From NCBI GenBank assembly GCA_004335835.1, contig RWJK01001756.1, positions 35,218 to 99,217 on the forward strand: DNA of 64,000 bases, written 5' to 3'. The notes under the pieces were generated by a model that made no database searches, had not been told where the DNA came from, and saw only the letters and a program-made list of their open reading frames with translations. This DNA comes from Scenedesmus sp. ARA3 (Eukaryota; Chlorophyta; Chlorophyceae; Sphaeropleales; Scenedesmaceae). The position numbers and the translations under genes were made by a program. This document shows, in pieces, positions 23,601 through 37,276 of this stretch (within the stretch, counting starts at the first letter, position 1; each line of letters starts with the position of its first letter).

Positions 23601-26600
23601 GGCCAATGTCAGCGTGTCGACAATGACTTCTAGTCACGCACCTGTGCGCTGCTGCCTGCCGCCGGCCAGCCCACCATGGCCAGCGTCACATTGCTGTCAG
23701 GGTGCAGGCTCAGCGACAGACCCGACAGCACGCTGCTGCCACTGCCCAGCCTTCCACGTGAAGCGCCTGACAGAAATACTGCCTTGCTCTGCCGCCCAGC
23801 ACCTGCATGCATTCAGCAACATGGGGGACACACGGCTAAACAGCAGTATGGTGACAGGCAGGGTGTAGACAGGTGTGTCCCCTTTGCCAGCTCCTGCAAA
23901 TGCAGAACAAAAAGCGCACCCCGCATGTTGAGTTGGGTGCAGGCTCAGCAACAGCCCTGACAGCACGCTGCTGCCGCTGCCCAGCCTTCCACGTGATGTG
24001 CCAGAAAGGAAGACTGCCTTCGTCTGCCGCCCTGCACCTGCAAGCAGGAACATACACGTGTGCACACACAGACAAAGTTCGTTAAAACAACATGCTGTAT
24101 GTGAGCTTGGAGGTAGCAGGCTCAGTGACAGACCCGACAGCATGCTGCTGCCGCTGCCCAGCCTTCCGCCTGACGCGCCTGACAGGAGCACTGCCTTGGT
24201 CTGCCGCCCAGCGCCTGTGAACACACATGATAACAAAACAGGAAAGAGCATTGAGCAAGCATCACAGCGGAGGCGTTGATGCAGCGGTGGACGCCGCCTG
24301 CACCAACATGCCAGCGCCTGCATGCATGCCAGAAGGCATAAGCGGCATGCTATTTTTTGGGTGGAAGGTGCGGCGACACCCCTGACAGCACGCTGCTGCT
24401 GCTGCCTAACCGTCCTCGGGATGCGCCTGACAGGAAGACTGCCTTGGTCTGCCGCCCGGCGCCTGTGGACATGCGATAACATATCCGACAGAGATGTGGA
24501 GGAACAGGTGGAGCGAGAGCGAGATGCTGTGCTTGACATGCCTAGTTGTGGAGAGAACAAGCTGTTCGGAGCTCAACAATCCAAACATCATACATATTAG
24601 ACAGCTGAACCCCCAAAATATGCAACCTCATCTGCACACAACTGGCTACTTTGCTGGTGGAAGATCAGCCTTCTAAAGCAGCCTAACCCACGTAAAGCGG
24701 TGAGCAGCTGCAGCGCAGCACCCAGTTGCTGCCAGGCCCTTGCGCGACCAGGCATAGAGCCGAAGGCATCCAGCATGTAACGTGGCATAGAGAACACCTG
24801 GTTGCCGTCCACACGACCCTGTCAGATGTCAGAGTGCCAGAAGCAGACTCTGAACCCTCATCCGCACACAACTAAACTACTGGGCTGGTCAAACAACAGC
24901 TTCTAGAAAAAAAGCCAAACTCACCAAGTGCATTGGGCAGCTGCAACGCCAGCACCCAGTCGCTGCCAGGCCCCCGCGTAATCAAGGAGCCAAATGCATC
25001 CAGCATGTAAACTGGTAGGGAGAAGACTTGGTTGCTGTCCACGCCCACACGGGCAGCATCCAGCACGGTTGCTCCCAGTGCAGGGCAGGTGGGGTCCAGC
25101 TCCACGCCTGCATGGCATGACAGCGTAACAGTCAATACATCATTGTCACACTGTTGTTACGGTTGCTCCCAGCGCAGGGCAGGTGGGGTCCAGTTCCATG
25201 CCTGCAGGGCATAACAGTTTGATAATGAATACAACATTGTCATACTGTTGTTACGGTTGCTCCCAGTGCAGGGCAGGTGGGGTCCAGCTCCACACCTGCA
25301 GGGCATAACAGTTTGAGAGTGAATACAACATTTGTCATACTGTTGTTACTTTCAGTGCAGGGAAGGTGGGGTCCAGCTCCACACCTGCAGGGCATAACAG
25401 TTTGAGAGTGNNNNNNNNNNNNNNNNNNNNNNNNNNNNNNNNNNNNNNNNNNNNNNNNNNNNNNNNNNNNNNNNNNNNNNNNNNNNNNNNNNNNNNNNNN
25501 ATACAACATTTGTCATACTGTTGTTACTTTCAGTGCAGGGAAGGTGGGGTCCAGCTCCACACCTGCAGGGCATAACAGTTTGAGAGTGAATACAACATTT
25601 GTCATACTGTTGTTACTTTCAGTGCAGGGCAGGTGGGGTCCAGCTCCACGCCTGCAGGACATAACAGGTCGCGAAACTGTGGTATGAGAGTGGGCGAAAG
25701 GGTGACAAACTGGCGGTAAAACGGCGGTGGAATGTTGGCGAATTTGAGGCGCAATCGGGGCAAATTGGAGGCCAAATTGAGGCGGATTGAGGCGGAATGG
25801 TGGCGGAGTTGAGGCGAAATGATGGCGAAACTGCGGCGAAATGGTGGCGAAATGGTGGCGAAATTGAGGCGTAATTGAGGCGAAATGGTGGCGGAATTGA
25901 GGCGAAATGGTGGCGAAATGGTGGCGAAATTGAGGCGAAATGGTGGCGGAACTGAGGCGAAAATGAGGCGGAATTGGGGCGAAGCTGGGGCGAATTTCAG
26001 GCGAAATGGAGGCGAAATGGTGGCGGAATTAAGGCGAAATTGAGGCGGAAGTGAGGCAAATTATGGCGAAACTGAGGCGAAATTGAGGCGACATTGAGGC
26101 GGAATGGTGGCGGAATTGAGGCAGAATGGAGGCGAATTTGAGGCGAATGCAGGTTTTGAAGAATAAGACAATGCCAACGCCCCATCAAGAAGCTGCCTCA
26201 TTCCGCCATGCGTATCCAGCATGTCAGCTTGCAGGCTTGCTGCGTCACTGGCTCATGGTGGTGCTGCTGGAAGCCCTTATCAATTTGCCTAGGCAGAGGC
26301 AAAATGTGATCTGGAGCACCAGGGCCCCGCCACCTGGCCACAAACTAAAACAACCTCTCCAGCCCGGCAGGGTTTGATCAACCCGGCAGCGCAGAGCTGC
26401 CTAGTACTCTGTCACTCACAAACACCCACTCACTCACTCGCTCACTCACTCGCTCACTCCCTCACTCCCTCACTCACCTTGCAGGCTTGCTGCGTCGCTG
26501 GCTCCCGCCGTCTCCCTGAAAAGGCCGGTTGACTCCTTTTGAAGGGCGGCGTAGATGCTGCCGCCTGCATCATAGCTGGCCCTGGACTGCAGCAGCTTGC

Positions 26601-29600
26601 GCCTCCAAAACAACTGCTGCTGCTGCTGCTGTGGGGGCACCTGGCTGGCTGTTGACTGCAGCAGCTTGCGCCCAACAAGCTGCTGCTGCTGCTGCTGTTG
26701 CGTCCTGCTGCTGCTGCTGCTGCTGCTGCTGTCTGCGGCTCCGGCAACGGATCCGCTCTCGCTGCTGCTGCCAGCAGCAGGTCCACTGCCACTGCTGCTG
26801 CTGCGGGCCATCACAGCTGCCTCATCAGCCGCAGACGCCTGCAGGGACAACTGCACCGGGTATGAGGCAGCACCAGGCCCATAACCACCCTCTGCCACTG
26901 AGTTGTCTGCTGCCAGCTGCTGCAGGGAGCGGCGAGTCTCGTACTGCCGCAGGGCGCTGAAGGTGGCTGTGTTAGCCAGGTCTGCTGTGCTGTCTGCATT
27001 GCAGCAATTGTTTGATGCAGGCACAATAACGGAGTTAGCAATCATTGAGCTTCAACTGATTGCGGTGTGATGTATCCACTTGAGCACGAAGGGTCCTGCA
27101 TTAAACCAACACATGTTGCAAGGCGGTGACAGGAACCCCAATCCTGCGGCAGCCTGTTTCATACTGCCGCAGGCCGCTGAAGGTGGCTGTGTTAGCCACG
27201 TCTGCTGAGCTGTCTGTGGGGCGGGAGAGAAATGTACGAATCAGGAAGTGAGCTGAGCGCTATGCTTGGGGGGGGCACAGAGGTTCAGCAGAGAAACATG
27301 CTTGGACGACAACTTAGACGTGGGATCCTGTCCTGCAAGGCAGCAGACAGGATATATTAAATAACATTGAGTAATGTATGCAGCAGCTGTTTCCGTACTG
27401 CCGCAGGGCGCTGAAGGTGGCGGTGTTGGCCAGGTCTGCTGTGCTGTCTGCGAGGGCGGGGAGGGGAGTCAATGCAGGTGCATGTGTGGAGTCAGCGGGC
27501 TGTGCTTGCAGCACCCAAAAATGCGCATCGACACATACCTTCAACCTTCAAAGGATTGTTGCGTGCTGCTGTGCAGCTCCCGATGTGATATTACAGCTTC
27601 TCAGAACAAAACAAGTAGCAAGATACATGGGGCTTCAAATGCGCACCTGCCAGCACCAGTGACTGCCGGGTGCTGCTGTACAGCGCCCCTCCCGCCTCCT
27701 GCGCACTGTTGCCACTTGCATCAACCCCCGCCATCTGCAGCAGACAGGCCCTGCTGTGCGGCCAATCTGCTGAAATCCAAAACATCAGACATACAACACG
27801 CACCTGCCAGCACCAGGGACTGCGGGGTGCTGCTGTACAGAGCTCCGCCTGCTTCCTGCGCACTGTTGCCACTCGCATCCAGCCCCACCATCTGCAGCAG
27901 GCAGGCACCGCTGTCTGGCCAACCAAAAGGAAAAACAGCCTGCAGCAAGCAGGGCCCGCTATTCAGACAGAACACTGAACAAAACAGGGAAAACTACATG
28001 CAATACGCACCTGCCAGCACCAGCGACTGAGGGGTGCTGCTGTACAGAGCTCCCCCTGCTTCCTGCGCACTGTTGCCACTCGCATCAAGCCCCGCCATTT
28101 GAAGCAGACAGGCGCTGCTGCCCGGGCGATAGCTTGCGTTGTCGTAACGCACAGGTTCGCAGCCGGCAGACGCAAACACTGCGCCGCCAATGCTGGCGCT
28201 GTTGTTGCGCATGGTGACATCCACGATACTCGCCGCGCCTGCATGCACATTGGCAGATCACACGTGTCAGAGGCAGCATGTAGATACGAAGACTGCGGCG
28301 CCGTTGCTGGCGCGGTTGTTGGGCATGGTGACATCTATGATGCTCGCCGCGCCTGCAATTGTATCAAATTATAAGTCATAAGTTGCACGTGTCAGAGGCA
28401 GCCCAGATGATTAAATACAAACTTTGTTACTGCTGGGTAACACATGGTGCGACCTACCCCGGCTGATCTAGAAAACAAAACACACACATGGCAGGTCCGG
28501 GCCTGAGACTTGTATCAGCGCACCTGCAGACGCAATGCACAGCCCGTCGCCCGAGCCGCCGCTGCTGCAGCCGCTGCTGCCGAGCGCAGCAGACCCTGAA
28601 GCGTACAATGTAACCCTCAAACGCATTTTTGTGCTTTCAAACACGCATAACATGCAGTGCATCGCACCTTCTTGCTGAGCGGCCAAAAGCACTTGGCAAA
28701 ATGACTAAAACGTGACTGCGCACCTGCAGAAGCTATGCACAGCCCACCGCCCGAGCCGCCGCTGCTGCAACTGATGCTGCCCAATGCAGCAGACCCTGAG
28801 TCGTATAACCGCTGCCACGGCAGCGGCAGCGTGTTCACCAGCTGCAGCCGCAGCAGCACACCCCCTGCTGCAGTCAGCGCTGCCGCTGCTGCTGCTGCAT
28901 TCGGCGCAGCAGTGTTATCCTCATACCTCGCGCCGCGCATTGCAACGCTGCCGGTACCTGTGAGGGCCACTGCGCCGCCTGCTGCTGCTGCATTGCTGTT
29001 GTAAGTGCTTGAGGAGTCGTTAAATTCTCCACAGCCGTCACAGGAAACAGAGCCGCCGGCTGCTGCTGCGCTGTTGTTGCTGCAGGTGGTAGAGGCTAGT
29101 GTTGTGCTGCTGCAGCTGCTGCAGGCCAGCCAGCCGCCATCATGGCTGGCTGTGTTGCTGCTGGAGCTGCAGTTGGTGCAGGAGAATGTTGTCTGTCCGC
29201 TGCCTTTCACGCCTCCGCCGTCCTGCAAGCAATGCACCGAGTTGCAGATGACAAGGATTTCAGGACAAACAGGGTGTAGCACAGGAGGGAGTGGTGGTGA
29301 AATGCAATGCCCCTCCGCCATCCTGCAAGCAGCAACGTTTACACAGGATTGCAGGTTGTTGAGGCTAGTGTTGTGCTGCTGCAGCTGCTGCAGGCGAGCC
29401 AGCCGCCATCATGGCTGGCTGTGTTGCTGCTGGAGCTGCAGTTGGTGCAGGCGAATGTTGTCTGCCCGCTGCCCTTTACACCTCCACTATCCTGCAAGCA
29501 GAACCCGCAACATACAGGACTCGTCAATTGCAATAAGTTTGTCGGACCCAACGCATGCCAGGCAACTTGGCACAACCAAGTCAGCTGCTGGAGGTGCAGT

Positions 29601-31799
29601 TGATGCATATGTAAATTGTGTCTCTGCCCGGAGCGTTTGACACCTCCGCAGTCCTGCAAGCAGGTGCCCGCAATATATAGAGGATTGCAAAACAAATCAT
29701 CACTCAGTCACTCTCCATCGCTCTGCAGTCGATGCAGTTGACGCTCAACAGGTATGCAGACTTGCAGGACACACATTTCCTGCGCTGAAGGCCATTGGCA
29801 TGAATCTCACCTGGCCCGCCGTGTTTCCTGCAAACTGGCATCCCTGGCACTGCAGATCCAAAGGGCCCACACATGAAGTAACACAACAGAAGATGTTACA
29901 AATAACGAAACAGTTTCAAAAGGCTCACCTGGCCAGCTGTGTTTCCTGCAAACTGGCATCCCTGGCACTGCAGCTCCAAAGGGCCCAGCCCCAAGTCAAT
30001 GGCCACAGCACCGCCACTTCCAACTGTGGCATTGTTGTTAAAAGGTAATGCTTTGAAAAGAAAAACCTGATTGCAAAATGGCACGCCAGTAGATACAACA
30101 GATGCGTTGCAAGAAGCATTTCAGCAGGTTTTCAAACACCACATTGCCATATGGCTCACCTGGCCAGCTGTGTTTCCTGCAAACTGGCATCCCTGGCACT
30201 GCAGCTCCAAAGGACCCAGCCCAGAGTCAATGGCTACTGCACCGCCACTTCCGACTGTCGCACGATTCGAAATAAAGTTTGAATCTGTTATGCTACCAGA
30301 TCCAGTCGGGCCCCGCACGACGAGGCCGCCGCCAGGTCCCCAAGCCACACTGTTATTTTCCAGGTTTGAATTTGCCATTGACAGCTGCCACTGCTGCTGG
30401 AGCAGCAGGCCGCCTGCTGCCCAGCCGGCGCTATTGCTGGTCATGTTGGTGTCGCTGACATTCAGGAAAGAGCGCTGCAGCAGAGCAGCGCCAGCTGTTC
30501 CTTGCACATGCACCAGGGATGAGAACTTGATGACCTGTGGCATGCCGCCGCCGCTGCTGCTGCTGCTGCCATCTGCAGCGCCTTCGTCCTGCAGGCATCA
30601 GCAAGGCAGGCTTTGTGTCAGAAAATGTACCGCCGAGGATGCGCAGCAGTGCTCAGACAGTATAATACAGGAAAAATGAAGCCTGCGTCATGACGGCTGC
30701 AGCGAAGCAGAAGTTGAGCAACACGATCAACACTCTTTGCTGCTCGGATTAAAGCTGTCACCATCATGTGCTCCTTGCCTAATCCGCGGCAGTAGTCAGA
30801 TGCAGCATTGCACTGTTATCTGCAGATTCAGCAAGTGCTACTTGCACTACGCCACTCACTTATCAAGTGGTGCATGTTGCCGCAGTAATTTGATCGCGCC
30901 GCCACCCAGCCCCACATCTCACCTGATCAGAGGTGTCACCGGCCACCTGTGCAGAGTTCCCAGTCATGTTCACACCACGAAGTTCAACCTCGCTGCTGAA
31001 GAGGCCAGCCCACCATCCAACAGCTCACCTGATCAGCAGTGTCACCGGCCACCTGGGCAGAGTTCCCAGTCATGTTCACACCACGAAGTTCAACCATGCT
31101 GCTGTCAGAGGCCAGCCCACCACCCAGAGGTGCAGAGTTCCCAGTGACACTACTGCCCTCTAGCAAGATGTTCTGGGACCTCTGGATGGCAAAACCGCCG
31201 CCGGCTCCAGATGCTGTGTTACTTAACACTGTTACATTTGACAGCTGGGCGGCGGAGATGGATGCCAAGTGCATGCCGCCACCATAGTACGCCTGCCGCA
31301 GCAGCAGCAGTGCAGCAGCAATGTAACTGGGTTAGGTTGAGGTCGGATCGTGGAAGGGCTTGAGCAGTTTGTGGCAAGGTGTGTGCCAAAACATGCCTCG
31401 GCTCGCCTGCAAGCTGCAAGCCTGGGTACAAAGCTGTCAACCCACTCAAACCACTCAAACATTCACAATCAATGCAAGCGTCATGCATACTCGAGCATGT
31501 GGAGGATCCCCAATCAAAGGCAGCAGCAGCAGCCTCCAATGCAGCACCAAGTTGGGGCCAATTCATGAATGAATGTTCCTAATTCTAAATGTCTGTTTTG
31601 ATCAAACAAGCCTGCCGCCGCAGCTGCATCACCACGTACCTTGTTGCCTGCAAACAGCACGTCTGTCAGCGTCATGTTTTGTGAAACAGACTCCACGCCG
31701 CCTCCAAAGTTGGCGGCTGAGTTGTCGACAAAGCTGCAGCTGCGGATGACGATCTGGCTGCCGTACTCAGCGTACATACCACCACCTTCATTCGCCTGC

Positions 31800-31833
<34 letters not shown>

Positions 31834-32201
31834 AGTCAGCGGAGGATCTTCCTGCAACAGTCATAATGGACAGTCAGGATGATGATGATATACATGATGA
31901 CAACGAGCTTTGTTGACAAGGATTCATATGAAAAAGAGACAAATCAACGTTATGAAGATGTGCACAATGATGACACTGTATTACATAGTCATGATGCTAG
32001 TAACACAAAAACCCGTGCGGCTCACCTTGTTGCCTTTGAATGTAACATCCTCCATATCCAGGGCTTGCGAGCCAATCGCCATGCCACCTCCCCAGCTCTC
32101 AGCACTGTTATTTGTCATTGTTACATTTCTCATCACCACCAGCTTCCCAACATCATATACATCAGGGTAGTGGGCCATCGCACCACCATCCCTGGTTGCC
32201 T

Positions 32202-32253
<52 letters not shown>

Positions 32254-35200
32254 CAGCAGCAGCAGCAGCAGCAGCAGTAGCAGTAACAGTAACAGCAGCA
32301 GCAGCAGCAGCAGCAGTGAGGCATGGTTTGCGCGGCAGAGATCATAAGCGGAATGGCGTTCAGCGCAGTCTGTCTTCTTGTGCTTCATGTACAACAGATA
32401 CAAACACTCTGCTTCATGCACATGCTCACTCTATCACCTTGTTGCCAGTAACGGTGAAGTGGATGATTGTAGCTGCCAAATCTTTGGTGTTGGGCGTGCC
32501 TCCTAGATCGGGGCTGTTACTCCACAACAACAGCGAACACATCTCAGGCTGCTGCTGCTGTCTCAGGCTGCTGCTGCTGCTGCTGCCTGGCTTGTAACGC
32601 AAGCCAACCACAAACGTGCATGCAACATTACCTTGTTGCCGGTGAACGTGCAGTTGGTGATTACTGCCGCCAACTCTTCGGTGTTCAGCGCCCCGCCTAC
32701 ATCAGCGCTGTTACGGATGAACACGCTGCTCGTCAGGTTGAGGGTGGTCAGGGGCTCCCCGCTGTAGATGGAAGTGTAGTAAACTGCCCCTCCATTGAAT
32801 TCACACTGCAGGCGGCGCATAACGTCAATCGGCAAACCAGTCAGTACAAGGAGTGTCAGCAGGGTGGTCAGGGTCTCTCCACTGTATGTGGAACAGCAGT
32901 AATGGCTGGCCTTTAGATTGCACCTGCAGGCAGTACATGTGGCACAAAGAGTACCGGCAGTACAATTTGTACATTTAGCATATGGTGTTTATCAAGTTGA
33001 GGGTGGTCAGGGGCTCTCCGGTGTAGATTGAGGTGTAGTATACACCTCATCCGTTCAATTGCCCCTGTAAACAGTGTGTGATGCATGTAACAACATAGCA
33101 AGCAGTAAGTCCCAGCAAGCAGCACTTTGAGTACCAGAGGTATATATTCGCATGTGCACCTCATTGCCCTCAAAGTGGCTGTACATGGTGCCTTAGCAGT
33201 ACAAGCAGTACTTGCCACTCTTGCAGTACACACATACATGCTATCTAGCAGCGCATGCAGTGCAGGCAGCACAGGCAATGAAGAACATCAAACCTTGAAG
33301 ACCGCACTCCGTCGAGCATCCGCAATATTACTTGACATGCACTCATCCTACATGTTCATGCATATGTTTTGGTTCAATAACAACAACATGCGCACCTCAT
33401 TCCCCTCAAAGTGGCTGTCATGCACCTCCAAGCGAGCCGGCACCATGCCCCACTGCGCAGCGTGAATGGCCCCCCCGTCCTCGTTGGCTTTGTTGTTCAC
33501 AAACCTGCGGCAGCAGCAGCAGCAGCAGCAGCAGCACTCTCGACAAACTTGAACTACAACACCTGCAGTTGCGGATGACTGGACTGACTGTGTTGTTGCC
33601 AAAATCCAAGAACCCATACAGGTCCAACGCTGCCCTCATGGATGAGCACCCCCCAAAATCTGATACATAAAACCCCCCAGCCCTAAGCCCCATGAGCGCA
33701 CCTGCAGTTGCGTATTACGGCATTGACTGTGTTGTTGTTGGACTCAAGAGGACCTTACAGGCCCAACGCTGCGCCAACGATCAGGGCTTTTGCCATACCC
33801 TAAGCTCAAAACCCTAAGCTCTAAGCCAACAAGCGCACCTGCAGTTGCGTATTACGGCATTGACGGTGTTGTTGTCGGATTCGAGAGGCCCATACAGGTC
33901 CAGCGCTGCGCCAATGGTTGGCGCAATGACCGGAGTTTCTTCCTCCGCTGAGTCAGCCTCCGCTGAGTCAGCCTCTGCTGAGTCATCAGACGCTGCTGCT
34001 GAGTCAGCATTGGCCTCATCAGCTGCAGGTGCTGCTGCTGCTGCTTTTGTGGTGCCATCTGCTGCGGCATTGTCACCAGCAACAGCAGCATCGACGGCCG
34101 CTGCTGCTGGCGCTGCTGCTGCAACACCTGTTGCTGCAGCTTTTGCTGCCACTGGCGGTGCTGCTGCCGCTGCTGCTGCTGCTGCTGCTGTTGCTGCTGC
34201 TGGAGCAGGAGCAAGCAGGCGGCGCCGTCCACCTGCGGCTGGTGTCGTTTCCTTCCCTTCTGCGGCTGCTGCTGCTGCTGCTGCTGCTGCCGGCGGCGCC
34301 GCATCATCTGCTGGTGCTGCTGCTGCATCATCTCCTGCGGCTGCTGCATCATCTGCTGCTGCTGCAGCTGCATCATCTGCTGCTGCTGCTGTGTCTGCAT
34401 CATCTGCTGCTGTATCTTCCAGCTCTGTGAGCACTCTGCCGTTGGCAGTGAAGTTGCAGCCTGATGCGAGGAACGAGGCCACATCGCCAGCAGTGACAGC
34501 ACCACCCTGCAACCAGCACAGCAGCGCAGTGTAAGATATTTAGACCCCAGCACTTTGCAGGAGGTTGCAGCCTGATGCGAGGAACGATGCCACATCGCCA
34601 GCAGTGACAGCACCACCCTGCATGTAGCACACAGCAGTGCAGCGCAGAGGTTACGACCTCAGAAGTTTGCAGCGAAGCTGCAGCCTGATGCAAGAGGTGA
34701 TGCACCATTGCCAGCAGTGACCGCACCCGATCATATCAATGGAAGGCAGCAGATCATCGCACTCACCTCGTACAGCGCGCTGTTGTTGGTGAAGCTGCTG
34801 TTGAGCAGCACCACGTCGCCACAGAACAGCGCCAGCAGCCCCCCGCCACATCCCCAGGTCATGTTTACAGATCAGCCATCCTACACATGCCCTGCCTTTG
34901 CAGCAAACATGATGATTGACTACATCAAAGATGCAACAAACTGCAGGCAAACACAGGCATCGGCTGCGAAACTCAACAACCAGATATGGCCAAACAGAAC
35001 GAAAGGCCCGCACCTCGTACAGCGCGCTGTTGTTAGTGAAGCTGCTGTTCAGTAGCACCACGTCGCCACAGAACAGCGCCAGCAGCGCCCCGCCACGGCC
35101 TTTGGGCGATGCATACGCCGTGTTGTGTGCAAAGGTGCAGCGCGCTGCTGTCACTTTGTATGTCTGGTCAGCAGCGATGCCGCCGCCACCAATGCGGCCC

Positions 35201-36143
35201 TCCTGCTCAAGCTCGCTTTGCTGCAGGAAAAAGGAGAACAAGATGCATTGCGAGGGCAGGGGCAGTCTATGTGGGGTTGTTGTGGGTATGTGGGGTGTCT
35301 GCAGGTGCTCCAGCAGAGCCGCCAATTGCTCATTTTGCTGAGGACAGAGCAGAAACAACAGGTTTTGCAAAAAAAAAAAAAGGTTTTGTGCAAAGGGGCA
35401 GCGCGCTGCTGTCACTTTGTATGTCTGGCCAGCCGCCACCAATGCGGCCCTCCTGCTCCAGCTCGCTTTGCTGCAAACAGAACAGTTCAGCAAAGGCGTA
35501 TCAGGTTGGTGTTGTGGCGTGAAGTGTCTGCACGTGATGCCGCCGCCGGCGGCCCTCCTGCTCAAGCTCACTTTGCTGCGGGCACAAATACAACATAAGT
35601 TTAAGCAGGTTGTATGAAAAGTTGCAGGTTGTGGGTGCGAAATAAGAAGCTTGCGTATGCCATGCAAGTGAGATTGTCATGGCAGGAAGTGTTTGCAGCT
35701 GCTGGTGTTTTGGTATGAAGTGCCTGCAGCTGCTGGTGTTTTGGTATGAAGTGCCTGCAGGTGTGCCAGCACAGCCGGCAATGCGGTCCGCCTGCTGCGG
35801 CTCTGTTGGCTCTGGTACGGGTGGTAGCAGCAAACAATTGCACAGGGCGGCAGCTGATTGTCTTTCAAGCTTCCCTCAAGTGCATGTGATGTTGCAGAGG
35901 CAGCTGTCTAGTTCTACTACACAGCAATACTCACCCAGTCTTACATAAATATTAGCAACATAGATAATAAGATTATATATAATATAATATTACAAATCAT
36001 CTTAGTTGTGAAGCCTCACCCAGTTGTATGTGAACGAGCTGTCAGTCACCAGCAGCTGCGTCACTCTGTTGCTGTAGATGCAGCCGCCCTTGATACCTGC
36101 AGCGCAGCCGCTGCAGTTTGTGCGTGAAACAAACACCTGCAGC

Positions 36144-36179
<36 letters not shown>

Positions 36180-37242
36180 AGCAGCAGCAGCATCATACGC
36201 ACTGCTTTGCTTGCACACAGCATGCCTGCCCGATGCTGCCTGTGTGTTTCTGACCAAACAAACCTGCCCTGCAAGCAAGCTGGACATGGTTATCTGTGCT
36301 GCCAGGTGAAATTCAAAATTTCAAATTCAAGAATTCCAGGGGAGCATGGCCACTCGCCTGCTCCACTCGCTCTGCCAGCAGTGACCCGCCATATGCTGCC
36401 TTCTGCTTGACGTTGTTGCCTTGCAGCGATGCATCCTGCGGCCACATCAACCACAGCAGCAGCAGCAGCAGCAGCAATAGGGTAATTGCTCAGGCCCCAC
36501 ACGCAGCACATGCAGCACACCACATGCAGACAAAACTCATGCACTGCACCTGCATTGCACGCAGCTACACCTTGCACCAGGCCAGCGCAGCTGCTGGCCT
36601 TTCTATATATAAGCAGCCTACGGCAGGAGCGCCGAGGACTGTACAAGGACCCTCATATACTTATCACAGCACTGAGCCTGCCTCCAGTATCATCCATCCT
36701 ACATCATGCTGCTAGTGCAACAGCTGCACACCAGACCAGCATAGAAACTAGGATAGCTGCCATCCCACCTGAATCACCACGCGCCCTGCCCCCTTGGCCA
36801 CAACTGCGGAGCCTGGGCAGTCGCTGATGGAGAGACCCAGCAGCTCAAGTGACGAAGCACCTCTGCAGCAGCAGCAGCGGCAGCAGCAGCAGCAGCAGCA
36901 GCAGTGGCAGCAGCAGCAGCAGCGGCAGCAGCAGAAGCAACAGAAGGTCCACCAGCAGTCAGCAGTGCAGTGCTGCTGCCACCAGTATGCAGAGGCGAGG
37001 GTGGTTCTGTATCACGTTAAGTGCCGACCAACGCCTACACCAACACATCAAACAACCTCCTAATTTGGCGCTTGGCAGCAGAGCATCTATACCATGCGCC
37101 TTTCCTTGATCCTCGAACTCAACCCTCTCACCTTGATTCGATGAATGAACCGCCTTTGGATCCTTTGCAGGACACCTGCAGCAGCTGGCTGGGCTGCAGC
37201 TGCGGCACTGCTGCACCCAGCAGCCTTGCTGCTGCCTCATCT

Positions 37243-37276
<34 letters not shown>

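Larger units (their letters stand above)
28011..36435 (-). other. Giant protein: Pmp-like beta-helix repeats
   Basis: Residues about 194-1227 repeat the polymorphic-membrane-protein pattern: a GGA(I/V/L) motif followed by (S/T)xFxxNxA or (S/T)GNxA. Examples are GGALLALFCGD...SSFTNNSA, GGAIHAAQ...SHFEGNE, GGAVYYTS...CTFTGNK, GGAMAHYP...VTMTNNSA, GGGMYAEY...CSFVDNSA and GGGLASDS...VNMTGNSA. Most are encoded by separate phase-0 exons of 156-264 nt, as expected for repeat growth by exon duplication. Exon 7 carries a long Ala/Asp low-complexity insert. Confidence 0.85.

Noticed and set aside
24597..24871. Extra exon between giant-gene exons 17 and 18
   Set aside because: It is a diverged copy of the exon 17 end, with its frame broken in the middle; exon 17 joins exon 18 in phase without it.
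25095..25660. CRISPR array
   Set aside because: Regular units, but no distinct unique spacers; they are whole tandem repeats of an exon edge in a eukaryotic intron.
28011..36435. Bacterial contamination suggested by Chlamydia-like Pmp repeats
   Set aside because: The repeats lie in phase-consistent exons with the same donor/acceptor style and CTG tracts as the rest of the window.
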